DNA from: Pseudomonas parafulva NBRC 16636 = DSM 17004
Lineage (GTDB): Bacteria; Pseudomonadota; Gammaproteobacteria; Pseudomonadales; Pseudomonadaceae
Assembly (NCBI RefSeq): GCF_000730645.1
Contig: NZ_BBIU01000010.1
Coordinates: 1-50,690, forward strand
Length of the DNA stretch: 50,690 nucleotides
Direction: 5' to 3'
Below, in pieces: positions 26,160-38,578 of this stretch. A program made the translations under genes and the position numbers. The stretch's first letter is position 1, and each line of letters opens with the position of its first letter. The notes beneath the pieces are model-generated. The model was not told the origin of the DNA. It searched no databases and saw nothing but the letters and a program-made list of their open reading frames with translations.

Positions 26160-26333
26160 TGTTAAGACCTCGAAGATAAGAAAACAGTGGCGTTTGGACG
26201 CTCGGGCATCTGAAAAGTGCCCCCCTGGCCCCGGCTTGCTGCACCACGCGGGTAGCCCCGCACAATGCGCATTGAAGCCCGGGGTGGGTTCAGTGCATTG
26301 TAGGCTCATGGTTACACGGGCTGGGGACTGTAC

Positions 26334-27374
26334 ATGAGCAAACGCGTGGCACTGGTACTGGGATCGGGCGGCGCCCGGGGGTATGCGCACATCGGCGTGA
26401 TCGAGGAAATCGAACGCCGCGGCTATGAAATCGCCTGTGTTGCCGGCTGCTCCATGGGGGCGGTGGTGGGCGGCATCTATGCTGCAGGCAAGCTGGGCGA
26501 GTACCGCCACTGGATCGAAAGCCTGGACTACCTGGATGTGCTGCGCCTGGTGGATGTCAGCTTCCGCCTTGGCGCGATCCGAGGCGACAAGGTATTCGGC
26601 CAAATTCGCAAGATCGTTGGCGAAATCAACATCGAGCAGTTGCAAATCCCCTACACGGCAGTCGCCGCAGACCTCACCAACCAGCAGGAAATCTGGTTCC
26701 AGGAGGGTTGCCTGCATCAGGCCATGCGCGCCTCGGCCGCCATCCCCAGCCTGTTCACCCCAGTGATGCAGGGCAACCGCATGCTGGTCGATGGGGGCAT
26801 CCTCAACCCGTTGCCGATCGTGCCTGTGGTATCCAGCCATTGCGACCTGATTATTGCAGTCAACCTCAATGCCACCAACCAGAAGCACTACCAACTGCCG
26901 GTGATCGAGCGGCCGGCTGCTTTCAAGATGCGTTTCGACGCGCTGTTGAATTCATTGGGTTCACACTTGCCGTTCCGCCGTAAACCAGCCGAGCAGCTAG
27001 TGCGCATCGCTCAGGGCATGGGTACCGAAGGCTTGGTGCCGCCAAACCCCTGGCTGGCCGATGCAGCTAACCCGCAGGCCCAGCAACCCACCGCCGCGCC
27101 CGAGCACGAGGGGGCGCCGAAGTCGGCAACAGGTTCGTTCATCATCGATAACGTGGGCCCTGCTTCCCTGCTGGACCTCATCAACCAGAGCTTCGAGGTG
27201 ATGCAAACCTCGCTGGCACAGTACAAGATCGCCGGTTATCCGCCAGACGTCCTGATCAACGTGCCCAAACGTGTTTGTCGGTTCTTCGAGTTCTACAAAG
27301 CGCCAGAGCTGATTGCGCTGGGGCGGGAGATTGCGCGAGACACGCTGGACAATTACGAGGGGGCCAAGCGCTAG
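26334..27374 (+). CDS. Patatin-like phospholipase (RssA-like)
   Basis: The 346-residue product has the complete patatin lipase signature: oxyanion loop GSGGARG (10-16), nucleophile elbow GCSMG with Ser40, and the catalytic DGG (LVDGGILNPLP). There is no signal peptide, so it is cytoplasmic or membrane-associated. The C-terminal 100 residues include a low-complexity linker (NPQAQQPTAAPEHEGAP) before a conserved tail. It is convergent with ppiD. Confidence 0.9.
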   Translation: MSKRVALVLGSGGARGYAHIGVIEEIERRGYEIACVAGCSMGAVVGGIYAAGKLGEYRHWIESLDYLDVLRLVDVSFRLGAIRGDKVFGQIRKIVGEINIEQLQIPYTAVAADLTNQQEIWFQEGCLHQAMRASAAIPSLFTPVMQGNRMLVDGGILNPLPIVPVVSSHCDLIIAVNLNATNQKHYQLPVIERPAAFKMRFDALLNSLGSHLPFRRKPAEQLVRIAQGMGTEGLVPPNPWLADAANPQAQQPTAAPEHEGAPKSATGSFIIDNVGPASLLDLINQSFEVMQTSLAQYKIAGYPPDVLINVPKRVCRFFEFYKAPELIALGREIARDTLDNYEGAKR

Positions 27375-27402
27375 CGCAAGGCTGGGAGATGGGGATTGAA
27401 TA

Positions 27403-27425
27403 CTGGGGCTGCTGTGCAGCCCCAG
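27403..27425. terminator. Hairpin between convergent patatin gene and ppiD
   Basis: CTGGGGCTGC-TGT-GCAGCCCCAG is a perfect 10-bp stem, placed between two convergent stops. No T run follows on either strand, so it is probably a rho-independent-like or 3'-end-protecting structure. Confidence 0.5.
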
Positions 27426-27434
27426 GTGATCATC

Positions 27435-29306
27435 TCAGTAGCGGGTGATGTCGGCGTTGGCTTCCAGCTGCTTGCGGTACGCAGCGAAGTCCTGCTGGCC
27501 GGCGCGGGAGGCAAGGTAGCGGCGGATCTGCTGCTTCTCTTCGTCAGTCGCTGCGGTGCCTTCGTTCACCCCCTTGAGTTGCAGCACCACCAGGCTTCCG
27601 TCACGCAGCACCACGCTGCCATAGACTGGTTTGTCCTTGGCCTGAGGCTTGCCCAGACGGAAGAGCGCCTGCAGTTCAGCCGGGTCAATCCCGTCCTCGC
27701 CACGGGTCACCGCCTCATAGGCCTTCCAGCCCTGGCCTTCGTGCACGCTGCCAGCAGCGATGGAACCGTCACGCAGGCCGGCGATCAGCTTGTCCGCCTT
27801 GGCTTTGAGTTCGGCAGTTGCCTTCTCCTTGGCCAGGTGGTCGCGGATACTCTTGGCGACTGCCTCCAGCGGCAATTGCTCAGGCTTGCGGTGCTCCTTG
27901 ACGCGCAGCACGACGGTGGTTTCCGGGTCCAGCTCGATGGCGGTGCTGTTGGCACCCTCCTCCAGCACTTCTTCGGAGAATGCAGCCTGCACCACGGAAC
28001 GGTTGGCGGTGATGCCCTCGCCGCCTTCACGACCGAACGGCGCGGAGGTATGTACCTTAAGGTTCAAGTCCTGAGCAGGTTGCCCAAGGTCGGAAGCCTC
28101 GTAGGCCGCGTCCTGCAACTGCTTGCTGGCATCCACGTAACGCTGCTCTACCATTGGCGTCTTCAGGTCACGGGTCAGCTTGTCTTTCAGGCTGGCGAAG
28201 CTCGGCACCTCAGGCGCCTCCACACCCAGCAGCTTGATCAGGTGGTAGCCGTACTCGGTACGCACCGGAGTAGAGACCTGGCCATCGTGCAGCTTGTACA
28301 GCGCCTGCTCGAATGCCGGGTCGTAGACCCCAGGGCCCGCGAAACCGAGGTCGCCGCCGTTGCTGGCCGAGCCTGAGTCCTGGGAATACTCCTTGGCCAG
28401 CGCGGCGAAGTCCTCACCTTTGGCCAGGCGCTTCTCGATCTCTTCAGCGCGGGCCTTGGCCTGGGCGTCGGTGACCTTGTCGTTGACCTCGATCAGAATG
28501 TGGGCGGCACGACGCTGTTCGGCAAGGTTGGCGATTTCCTTCTCGTACTGCGCCTTGAGTTGCTCGTCAGTAACCTTGGCCTGGTCGAAGAATGCCGACT
28601 TCTTCAGCTCGACATAATCAATCACCACCTGGTCGGGTGACATGAATTCCTTGGCGTGCTGGTCATAGTGCTGCTTGACCTCTTCATCGCTGACCTTCAC
28701 CGAGGCCGGGTCGACCTTGAAGGTGAGGGAGGCAAAATCGCGGGTCTGCTTTTCCAAGCGGGCGAATGCATCTACCTGCTGGTCGGTCACGAAGCTGCTG
28801 CCGGCCAGGCCGGTACGCAGTTGCCCGATGAGCATTTCTTCGCCGAGCATGTCGCGGAACTGCATGCGGCCATAGCCCATCTGGCGGATGACCTGGTCGA
28901 AGCGGTCGGCACTGAACTTGCCATCGACCTGAAATTCCGGCGTCTGCAAGATTACCTGGTCGAGGGCAGCATCGGAGAAGGCGAACTTGGCATCCTTGGC
29001 GCCTTCGAGCAGCAGCTTGCGGGCGATCAGGCCCTTGAGTGCTTCTTCGCGCAGCAGCTTGTCATCCAGCAGCGCAGGGTCGAAGTCCTTGCCCAGCTGT
29101 TGCACCAGCTGGCGGCGCTGCATGTCGGCTGCCTGGCTCAGTTCGTTCTGGCTGATGGTTTCGCCGTTGACCTTGGCGGCGTCCTGGCTATGGGTGGCGG
29201 CTTGGAAGATAGCTTCGAAACCGGTCAATGCCATCAGAACGACGATGAGGCCGATGATGGTCTTGGCAATCCAACCTTGTGAATTGTCCCTGATATTTTG
29301 CAGCAT
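27435..29306 (-). CDS. ppiD: Membrane-anchored periplasmic chaperone / PPIase-like protein PpiD
   Basis: PpiD helps newly secreted proteins fold as they leave the Sec channel. The 623-residue protein begins MLQNIRDNSQGWIAKTIIG, a short cytoplasmic tail and single membrane anchor (about 13-34), then a SurA-like chaperone region, a parvulin domain around residues 262-355 (AAHILIEV...GGDLGFAGPG), and a C-terminal degenerate region. The start at 29306 is set by the family N terminus; an upstream start at 29384 is rejected. It follows hupB on the same strand, beyond a terminator. Confidence 0.94.
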   Translation of the reverse strand: MLQNIRDNSQGWIAKTIIGLIVVLMALTGFEAIFQAATHSQDAAKVNGETISQNELSQAADMQRRQLVQQLGKDFDPALLDDKLLREEALKGLIARKLLLEGAKDAKFAFSDAALDQVILQTPEFQVDGKFSADRFDQVIRQMGYGRMQFRDMLGEEMLIGQLRTGLAGSSFVTDQQVDAFARLEKQTRDFASLTFKVDPASVKVSDEEVKQHYDQHAKEFMSPDQVVIDYVELKKSAFFDQAKVTDEQLKAQYEKEIANLAEQRRAAHILIEVNDKVTDAQAKARAEEIEKRLAKGEDFAALAKEYSQDSGSASNGGDLGFAGPGVYDPAFEQALYKLHDGQVSTPVRTEYGYHLIKLLGVEAPEVPSFASLKDKLTRDLKTPMVEQRYVDASKQLQDAAYEASDLGQPAQDLNLKVHTSAPFGREGGEGITANRSVVQAAFSEEVLEEGANSTAIELDPETTVVLRVKEHRKPEQLPLEAVAKSIRDHLAKEKATAELKAKADKLIAGLRDGSIAAGSVHEGQGWKAYEAVTRGEDGIDPAELQALFRLGKPQAKDKPVYGSVVLRDGSLVVLQLKGVNEGTAATDEEKQQIRRYLASRAGQQDFAAYRKQLEANADITRY

Positions 29307-29374
29307 GCGTCCCCCAGAGACGGCTGTACCACTGCGTCGACAACCGCGGAGCGTGGGTAGAGTCCTGATAAAAG

Positions 29375-29400
29375 AAAGGCGCATCCGAGGATGCGCCTTT
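29375..29400 (-). terminator. hupB terminator
   Basis: AAAGGCGCATCC-GA-GGATGCGCCTTT is a perfect 12-bp stem. On the minus strand it is followed by a T-rich run (TTTCTTTTATC), about 92 bases after the hupB stop. Confidence 0.85.
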
Positions 29401-29492
29401 TCTTAGCAAACGTGTCAGGCGAGAACGTTTGCGCCTCGCCTTCGGCGTGCTCGAACCTGGCAGTGCCCGGTTCGGCTGAAAGAGACGACTTG

Positions 29493-29765
29493 TTAGTTAA
29501 CGGCGTCTTTCAGACCCTTGCCAGCCTTGAAGCCCGGCACCTTGGCAGCGGCAATCTTGATCGCCTTGCCGGTTTGCGGGTTACGGCCAGTGCGCTCAGC
29601 GCGGTCTTTTACAGTGAAAGTACCGAAGCCCACCAGTACCACATCGTCGCCTGCTTTCAGGGCACCGGTCACAGACTCGATGACTGCGTCCAAGGCGCGA
29701 CCAGCAACAGCTTTCGGGATGTCAGCGGATGCGGCGATAGCGTCAATCAGTTCCGACTTGTTCAC
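29493..29765 (-). CDS. hupB: DNA-binding protein HU-beta
   Basis: HU is an abundant histone-like protein that bends DNA and compacts the nucleoid. The 90-residue product has the complete family pattern, including the DNA-binding arm [15 protein letters not shown] (about 55-69). It starts with GTG at 29765, after AAGGGG, where the family N terminus ([11 protein letters not shown]) begins. A very strong promoter lies upstream. It is between lon and ppiD, the usual pseudomonad order. Confidence 0.96.
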   Translation of the reverse strand: MNKSELIDAIAASADIPKAVAGRALDAVIESVTGALKAGDDVVLVGFGTFTVKDRAERTGRNPQTGKAIKIAAAKVPGFKAGKGLKDAVN

Positions 29766-29863
29766 TCTAAGTCCCCTTATCTCTCTAATGAGTATGTTTC
29801 TAAGTATGTAATCAAAAACGTTTGAAACGTACGCTGGGTGGCCTGATGACAATAGCGTGCCGC

Positions 29864-29893
29864 TTTATAGCAAGGCCCCGAAAATACTGTCAA
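29864..29893 (-). promoter_or_regulatory. Strong sigma-70 promoter of hupB
   Basis: On the minus strand TTGACA (29893-29888), an 18-base spacer, then TATAAA (29869-29864). Both boxes are consensus or nearly so. The predicted start near 29857 gives a leader of about 92 bases before the GTG. Confidence 0.8.
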
Positions 29894-29917
29894 GGAAAGC
29901 CCCCCAGCCTAAAACTG

Positions 29918-32314
<2,397 letters not shown>

Positions 32315-32373
32315 GATTTCGCCTCTACAGCGGCCCTATGGCCGGAAAACGTTGGAAATTATGCTTGGACCTA

Positions 32374-32402
32374 ATGTGGGGGCATGCCTGCGAAATTACA
32401 AG
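32374..32402 (-). promoter_or_regulatory. Sigma-32 (heat-shock) promoter of lon
   Basis: On the minus strand CTTGTAA (32402-32396), a 14-base spacer, then CCCCACAT (32381-32374) closely fits the heat-shock consensus CTTGAAA / CCCCATNT. The predicted start is near 32367, leaving a leader of about 53 bases before lon. Confidence 0.75.
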
Positions 32403-32420
32403 CGCTAGCGCAGGAAAAGC

Positions 32421-32443
32421 AAAAAGGGGCCCGTGGGCCCCTT
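32421..32443 (-). terminator. clpX terminator
   Basis: The stem GGGGCCC/GGGCCCC is extended by A-T pairs and is followed on the minus strand by TTTTTG, 31 bases after the clpX stop. It insulates lon from clpX, leaving lon its own promoter. Confidence 0.75.
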
Positions 32444-32473
32444 ATGCAGGTACTTCAACCGACCATGCCCGTA

Positions 32474-33757
<1,284 letters not shown>

Positions 33758-33865
33758 TCGATCGATCCAATCCGGTAGGCTTGCAACACAAGATGAAGGC
33801 AATTGCGGGCTTTTTCAAGTCCGCAGGCAGGCGCCATGTGCGCCCACCTGCTCTGGCTGCCAGGG

Positions 33866-34507
33866 TCAGGAAGCCAGTTGCCGCTTGTCGTATACCGAGT
33901 CGATCAGGCCGTACTCGGCCGCGCGCGAGGCGCTCATGAAGTTGTCGCGCTCGGTGTCACGCTTGATGGTTTCCAGGTCCTGGCCTGTGTGGTACGCCAG
34001 CAGCTCGTTCAGGCGGGCCTTGATATTGAGGATTTCCTGGGCATGGATCTCGATATCGGTAGCCTGGCCCTGGAAGCCGCCCAGTGGCTGGTGAATCATC
34101 ACGCGCGAGTTAGGCAGGCAGTGACGCTTGCCCTTGGCACCGGCAGCCAGCAGGAACGCACCCATGCTGCAGGCTTGGCCAATGCAGATGGTGGAAACGT
34201 CCGGCTTGATGAACTGCATGGTGTCGTAGATCGACATACCTGCGGTCACCGAACCGCCCGGGGAGTTGATGTACAGATGGATATCCTTGTCCGGGTTTTC
34301 CGCCTCAAGGAAGAGCATTTGCGCAACGACCAGGTTCGCCATGTAGTCTTCTACCGGGCCAACCAGGAAAATCACACGCTCCTTCAACAGGCGCGAGTAA
34401 ATGTCGTAAGCACGCTCGCCACGGGCGGACTGCTCGATAACCATCGGGACCAGGCCGCCTGCAGCCTGGATGTCAGAGCTCTGCTGAATAAAAGAATTGC
34501 GGGACAT
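33866..34507 (-). CDS. clpP: ATP-dependent Clp protease proteolytic subunit
   Basis: ClpP forms the proteolytic double ring used by ClpX and ClpA. The 213-residue protein shows the catalytic Ser in [14 protein letters not shown] and His in [10 protein letters not shown], with the catalytic Asp further on. The short N-terminal stretch before GLVPMVIEQ is normal propeptide. It follows tig after 91 bases that contain a strong hairpin without a T run. Confidence 0.97.
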   Translation of the reverse strand: MSRNSFIQQSSDIQAAGGLVPMVIEQSARGERAYDIYSRLLKERVIFLVGPVEDYMANLVVAQMLFLEAENPDKDIHLYINSPGGSVTAGMSIYDTMQFIKPDVSTICIGQACSMGAFLLAAGAKGKRHCLPNSRVMIHQPLGGFQGQATDIEIHAQEILNIKARLNELLAYHTGQDLETIKRDTERDNFMSASRAAEYGLIDSVYDKRQLAS

Positions 34508-34546
34508 GTCCTGCGCTCACTCCCAAATAGTCATGGCTTGAATACG

Positions 34547-34574
34547 CACAAGCCAGCGCGAAGGCTGGCTTGTG
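34547..34574. terminator. Hairpin between tig and clpP
   Basis: CACAAGCCAGC and GCTGGCTTGTG form a perfect 11-bp stem with a six-base loop. Neither strand has a T run beside it, so it is more likely an attenuator or RNA-processing site that tunes tig against clpP than a full terminator. Confidence 0.5.
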
Positions 34575-34598
34575 GGGGTTTCCTACGAGAAGGGCCCG

Positions 34599-35912
34599 TT
34601 ACTCGGCTTCGGCGGGTGCCTCGGCAGGTTTAACGGCTTCTTCGTACGAGACCGACTTGTCGGTCACAGTCGCTTTCTGCAGAACAGTATCTACAACTTG
34701 TTCTTCCAGCACAACCGAACGAACCTCGTTCATCTGCTCGTCGTTCTTGTAGTACCAGGCGATGACCTGCTCAGGCTCCTGATACGCCGAGGCCATTTCT
34801 TCGATCATCTCGCGAACCTTGGCTTCGTCTGGCTTCAGCTCGTTCTGCTTGACCACTTCGGCCACGATCAGGCCCAGCACGACGCGGCGCTTGGCCTGCT
34901 CGTCGAACAACTCGGCCGGCAGTTGGTCAGGCTTGATGTTGCCACCGAACTGCTGAACAGCCTGCACGCGCAGACGGTTGACTTCGTTTTCCAGCAGCGC
35001 CTTTGGCACTTCGATCGGGTTGGCGGCCAACAGACCGTCCATGACCTGGTTCTTGACCTTGGTCTTGATCGCCTGGCGCAGTTCACGCTCCATGTTCTTG
35101 CGAACTTCGGTGCGGAAGCCTTCCAGGGTCGATTCCTTGATGCCGAACTGGGCGAAGAACTCTTCGTTCAGTTCTGGCAGCACAGGTGCCGCAACGCTGT
35201 TGACGGTGATGGTGAACTCGGCGGCTTTGCCAGCCAGGTCCAGGTTCTGATAGTCCTCAGGGAAGGTCACGTTCACAACGCGCTCTTCGCCCGCCTTGGC
35301 GCCTACCAGGCCTTCTTCGAAGCCAGGGATCATGCGGCCCGAACCCAGAACCAGCGGGGTGCCTTTGGCCGAACCACCTGCGAAGGCCTCACCGTCTACC
35401 TTGCCAACGAAGTCGATGTTGACCTGGTCGTCGTTCTGGGCGGCACGCTCGACAGCCTCGAAACGGGTGTTCTGCTTGCGCAGCACTTCCAGCATGCTGT
35501 CCAGGTCGGAATCAGCCACTTCGGCGCTCAGGCGCTCGACCTTGATGGTTTCGAGGCCAGCCACGGTGAACTCGGGGAACACTTCGAAGATAGCGACAAA
35601 TTCCAGGTCCTTGCCTTTTTCGAAGGACTTGGGCTCGACGGCAGGGGCGCCAGCCGGGTTCAGCTTCTGCTCGACGATCGCTTCATAGAAGGAAGCCTGG
35701 ACCAGGTCACCGAACGCCTCTTGACGGGCATCGGCTTCGAAACGCTGGCGGATCACGCTCATCGGCACCTTGCCTGGACGGAAACCGGCAACCTTGGCGC
35801 GCTTGGCAGTCTGCTGCAGACGCTTGTTGACTTCGTTCTCGACGCGCTCGGCCGGAACGGCGATGGTCATGCGGCGCTCGAGAGCGGAAGTGTTTTCAAC
35901 AGAAACTTGCAT
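34599..35912 (-). CDS. tig: Trigger factor
   Basis: Trigger factor is the ribosome-bound chaperone that meets nascent chains. The 437-residue protein has the ribosome-binding region near residue 45 ([16 protein letters not shown]), the FKBP-type domain (about 150-240, with [16 protein letters not shown]) and the long C-terminal helical chaperone domain. The start at 35912 ([16 protein letters not shown]) follows GAGGAATATCC. It heads the tig-clpP-clpX series. Confidence 0.97.
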   Translation of the reverse strand: MQVSVENTSALERRMTIAVPAERVENEVNKRLQQTAKRAKVAGFRPGKVPMSVIRQRFEADARQEAFGDLVQASFYEAIVEQKLNPAGAPAVEPKSFEKGKDLEFVAIFEVFPEFTVAGLETIKVERLSAEVADSDLDSMLEVLRKQNTRFEAVERAAQNDDQVNIDFVGKVDGEAFAGGSAKGTPLVLGSGRMIPGFEEGLVGAKAGEERVVNVTFPEDYQNLDLAGKAAEFTITVNSVAAPVLPELNEEFFAQFGIKESTLEGFRTEVRKNMERELRQAIKTKVKNQVMDGLLAANPIEVPKALLENEVNRLRVQAVQQFGGNIKPDQLPAELFDEQAKRRVVLGLIVAEVVKQNELKPDEAKVREMIEEMASAYQEPEQVIAWYYKNDEQMNEVRSVVLEEQVVDTVLQKATVTDKSVSYEEAVKPAEAPAEAE

Positions 35913-36160
35913 GGATATTCCTCGTTGCACAGACGTTAGCCGGCGTTTGCCCGACTCCAGAATCAAGGGCAAGCATTCTAGTGAGTCACGCAGCAGAAGT
36001 CACCCCACCCGGGATGCCCCCTGGACGACGCCGGTCGATTGGCTTTAAAGGCTCAGGCGGCAAGCCGCCGAACCTGTCTCAATAGGGGCCGCAGGACGCC
36101 CATGACGGTCTGCGGCCGAAATATCTTGTTCAACAACTACCTTCAACGACATCGCTACCT

Positions 36161-36460
36161 TTATGCAGGGTCGATTTCGTTGAAATGGCAGTATTCCTCC
36201 CAGCCCATGCCCAGCGCCTCTGCCACCTCCCGATGGGTTTCCAGGCGCATCGCCTGCAGTTGCTCGGGGCTTTCGGCAATCAACTGCAGCGCCAACTCCC
36301 AAGGCTGAAGGCCTTGCTCATGAGCGGCATCTTCGAACGCCCACTCGATTTGCTGCGCCTGCTCATGCGCATCAAGCTGACGGACCTCTTCCAGCAGCTG
36401 TGGATGGGCCTGGGCAAAGCGCTGCAGCGCAAGGGCCTGACGGGCTTCTTTTGCAATCAT
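36161..36460 (-). CDS. Small conserved pseudomonad protein (DUF6388-like)
   Basis: The 99-residue, acidic, all-helical product (MIAKEARQALALQRFAQAHP...) has no signal peptide or membrane segment. It has the look of the DUF6388 family as I remember it, without known function. The end WEEYCHFNEIDPA is probably conserved. Start at 36460 is preferred to 36484 because of a nearby GGAGGAG ribosome site. It stands alone between tig and the tRNA cluster. Confidence 0.7.
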   Translation of the reverse strand: MIAKEARQALALQRFAQAHPQLLEEVRQLDAHEQAQQIEWAFEDAAHEQGLQPWELALQLIAESPEQLQAMRLETHREVAEALGMGWEEYCHFNEIDPA

Positions 36461-36605
36461 TGGGCTGCTCCTCCGCCGACTCAACGGGCCGGGATTTCAA
36501 CTGGCTGAAATCTAACAGCTTTTATTGGGCCCTCACCAGCGGATTGCAAGGGCCGAGCCGTGATATGCCCTGAAAATACTTGCCATGGGCTGCGCGCGAC
36601 GCGCA

Positions 36606-36642
36606 ACAAAAAAGGCGCCCGGTCCATGACCAAGGCGCCTTT
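36606..36642 (-). terminator. Terminator of the tRNA operon
   Basis: AAAGGCGCC (36611-36619) pairs with GGCGCCTTT (36634-36642), with an inner GGTC/GACC stem; on the minus strand TTTTTTGTT follows. It lies just after the last tRNA-His. Confidence 0.85.
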
Positions 36643-36649
36643 CGAAAGA

Positions 36650-36725
36650 TGGGGTGGACGATGGGAATCGAACCCACGACAACTGGAATCACAATCCAGC
36701 GCTCTACCAACTGAGCTACGCCCAC
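36650..36725 (-). tRNA. tRNA-His (GTG), distal copy
   Basis: Read on the minus strand it starts GTGGGCGTAGCTCAGTTGG, has anticodon loop TTGTGAT (anticodon GTG), a TTCGATTC T-loop and ends in encoded CCA. A G lies at the -1 position, as required for His tRNA. It is last of four tRNA genes and looks identical to the copy at 36899-36974. Confidence 0.97.
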
Positions 36726-36761
36726 CATGTTGCGGTGTTGCGGTACTGCCTTACAGAAGCA

Positions 36762-36846
36762 TGGTGCGGACGAAGAGACTCGAACTCTTACAGCTTGCGC
36801 CGCTGGAACCTAAATCCAGTGTGTCTACCAATTTCACCACGTCCGC
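36762..36846 (-). tRNA. tRNA-Leu (TAG)
   Basis: An 85-base tRNA with a long variable arm, starting GCGGACGTGGTGAAATTGG on the minus strand. The anticodon loop is TTTAGGT (anticodon TAG, reading CUA and related Leu codons), with encoded CCA. It lies between the two tRNA-His genes. Confidence 0.97.
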
Positions 36847-36855
36847 GTAACGCTT

Positions 36856-36891
36856 AAAACAAAGGCGCCAGATGCTATCGCGGCGCCTTTG
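36856..36891 (-). terminator. Terminator-like hairpin inside the tRNA operon
   Basis: CAAAGGCGCC (36860-36869) pairs perfectly with GGCGCCTTTG (36882-36891); on the minus strand TTTTAAG follows. The stem core repeats that of the final terminator at 36606-36642. It lies right after the first tRNA-His, so it may end or reduce transcription of Leu and the second His, or act as a processing signal. Confidence 0.6.
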
Positions 36892-36898
36892 AAGAATA

Positions 36899-36974
36899 TG
36901 GGGTGGACGATGGGAATCGAACCCACGACAACTGGAATCACAATCCAGCGCTCTACCAACTGAGCTACGCCCAC
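36899..36974 (-). tRNA. tRNA-His (GTG), proximal copy
   Basis: As far as I can read, this has the same sequence as the tRNA-His at 36650-36725, offset by 249 bases, with anticodon GTG, a G at -1 and encoded CCA. It is second in the operon after tRNA-Arg. Confidence 0.97.
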
Positions 36975-37016
36975 CATATTGCATTACAGCCTACTTGCTT
37001 GCCAAAGCTGCCTAAG

Positions 37017-37093
37017 TGGCGCACCCGGCAGGACTCGAACCTGCGACCATCCGCTTAGAAGGCGGATGCTCTATCCAGCTGAGCTACGGGCGC
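37017..37093 (-). tRNA. tRNA-Arg (TCT)
   Basis: A 77-base tRNA starting GCGCCCGTAGCTCAGCTGG on the minus strand. The anticodon loop CTTCTAA gives anticodon TCT, reading AGA, a rare codon in GC-rich pseudomonads. CCA is encoded. It is the first gene of the tRNA operon, about 100 bases from the predicted promoter start. Confidence 0.97.
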
Positions 37094-37201
37094 TTAAGCA
37101 TGAAGCCTAACCGAACGAGAAGTTTTGCAGGCTGCTGCCAAACGGCTCATTCTGCCCGACTTCGCCAACCAGTGCTAGGCTGTGCCCGACAAGTGCGGCG
37201 A

Positions 37202-37262
37202 ATCTTATAGGCGACCCTGTAGGTCGTCAACACCTTTTTCAAAAAAATATAAATTATTGAAG
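37202..37262 (-). promoter_or_regulatory. tRNA operon promoter with UP-like element
   Basis: On the minus strand TTGACG (37230-37225), a 17-base spacer, then TAAGAT (37207-37202), followed by a GC-rich discriminator (TCGCCGC) typical of stable-RNA promoters under stringent control. An AT-rich run at 37231-37262 could be an UP element. Confidence 0.75.
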
Positions 37263-37364
37263 GGGTTAGGGCATTTGCCCGACCACCCGCCTTTGCCCTT
37301 GGCCGATGTCGTGCGAGAATGCGCCCTCTTTATTGTTTCCTTCTCGATGGTTAATCACGCGTCT

Positions 37365-38219
37365 ATGACTGCACACCTAATCGATGGCAAGGCGATCGCC
37401 GCCAAGCTGCGCCAGCAGATCGCTCAACGTGTCGTGGAGCGGCGCCAGCAGGGCCTGCGTACACCGGGGCTGGCAGTGATCCTGGTCGGCACCGACCCTG
37501 CCTCCCAAGTCTATGTCTCGCACAAGCGCAAGGACTGCGAAGAAGTCGGCTTTATCTCCCAGGCGTTCGACCTGCCTAGCCAGACCACCCAACAAGCACT
37601 GACCGAACTCATCGACCGCCTTAACGATGACCCAGCCGTCGATGGCATTCTGCTGCAGTTGCCACTGCCGGCGCACCTGGACGCCTCACTGCTGCTCGAG
37701 CGCATTCGCCCGGACAAGGACGTGGACGGTTTCCACCCTTACAACATCGGTCGCCTGGCCCAGCGTATCCCGCTGCTGCGCCCGTGCACACCCAAGGGCA
37801 TCATGACCCTGCTCGAGAGCACGGGCCAGGACCTGTACGGCATGAATGCCGTGATCGTCGGCGCCTCCAACATCGTTGGCCGGCCGATGGCCATGGAGCT
37901 GTTGCTTGGCGGCTGCACCGTGACCGTCTGCCACCGCTTCACCCAGGACCTGGCTGGCCACGTTGGCCGTGCTGACCTGGTGGTCGTGGCTGCCGGCAAG
38001 CCGGGGCTGGTCAAGGGTGAATGGATCAAGGAAGGTGCCATCGTGATTGATGTGGGCATCAACCGCCAGGAAGACGGCAAGCTGGTCGGCGATGTGGTCT
38101 ACGAGACCGCCCTGCCCCGCGCCGGCTGGATCACCCCGGTGCCAGGCGGCGTCGGGCCGATGACCCGGGCCTGCCTGCTGGAAAACACCTTGTATGCAGC
38201 AGAAGAGCTGCACGGCTGA
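37365..38219 (+). CDS. folD: Bifunctional methylenetetrahydrofolate dehydrogenase / cyclohydrolase
   Basis: FolD interconverts one-carbon folates (5,10-methylene-, methenyl- and 10-formyl-tetrahydrofolate). The 284-residue protein has the catalytic Lys block [14 protein letters not shown] (about 50-63), [11 protein letters not shown] and the NADP-binding [11 protein letters not shown]. The start at 37365 ([12 protein letters not shown]) is preferred; the upstream in-frame region has no family similarity. A very strong terminator follows. Confidence 0.96.
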   Translation: MTAHLIDGKAIAAKLRQQIAQRVVERRQQGLRTPGLAVILVGTDPASQVYVSHKRKDCEEVGFISQAFDLPSQTTQQALTELIDRLNDDPAVDGILLQLPLPAHLDASLLLERIRPDKDVDGFHPYNIGRLAQRIPLLRPCTPKGIMTLLESTGQDLYGMNAVIVGASNIVGRPMAMELLLGGCTVTVCHRFTQDLAGHVGRADLVVVAAGKPGLVKGEWIKEGAIVIDVGINRQEDGKLVGDVVYETALPRAGWITPVPGGVGPMTRACLLENTLYAAEELHG

Positions 38220-38237
38220 TACTGTTGGCCACCCACG

Positions 38238-38268
38238 ACGGCACCTCATGCAGGTGCCGTTTTTTTTT
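38238..38268 (+). terminator. folD terminator
   Basis: ACGGCACCT-CATGC-AGGTGCCGT is a perfect 9-bp stem followed by nine T, 19 bases after the folD stop. Confidence 0.93.
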
Positions 38269-38417
38269 GCCTTGCATTTGAGCAGCAGCCAAGCTGCCGG
38301 GGAGCTGGCAAGCAGATTGCAACCCGCTACGTTGCACTGTGCAGTCACCCCCGCATGCGGTTCGGCAAAAACCACTGCACGCACCGTAGTAGAGCCCGGG
38401 GCACTGAAGTGCACCAC

Positions 38418-38434
38418 AACTGGTCAGACCGGTA
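38418..38434. promoter_or_regulatory. FadR-like GntR operator 1 (AACTGGTCAGACCGGTA)
   Basis: The sequence closely fits the FadR-type operator AACTGGTCNGACNNGTT and is palindromic (TGGTC-A-GACCG). It lies about 160 bases upstream of the DctA-type transporter gene, whose two downstream genes are GntR-family regulators. A second, similar site is at 38493-38509. Confidence 0.6.
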
Positions 38435-38447
38435 AGGCCAAAAACCC

Positions 38448-38476
38448 TTGCATTGCAGGATATTTCGGGGTTTTAT
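38448..38476 (+). promoter_or_regulatory. Possible promoter of the transporter-regulator operon
   Basis: TTGCAT (38448-38453), a 17-base spacer and TTTTAT (38471-38476). It lies between the two operator-like sites. The -10 box is weak. Confidence 0.35.
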
Positions 38477-38492
38477 GACCACGCGCTGAACA

Positions 38493-38509
38493 AACCGGTA
38501 AGACCACAA
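38493..38509. promoter_or_regulatory. FadR-like GntR operator 2 (AACCGGTAAGACCACAA)
   Basis: It shares GGT-NN-GACC with site 1 and is centred 75 bp downstream of it. Together the two sites bracket the predicted promoter, an arrangement suited to repression by one of the GntR proteins encoded downstream. Confidence 0.5.
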
Positions 38510-38578
38510 TAATTAAGTCCTGCGCTCTTTCGCCCTATGCGGCTACCGAAGCAGGGACACCGATCAGAGATCACTTCC

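Noticed and set aside
34572..35939. 455-codon open frame on the plus strand, antisense to tig
   Set aside because: Mirror of trigger factor; no start signal or domain of its own.
36522..36984. Short open frames running through the tRNA genes on both strands
   Set aside because: They read structured tRNA sequence (e.g. VAQLVERWIVIPVVVGSIP), a common annotation error.
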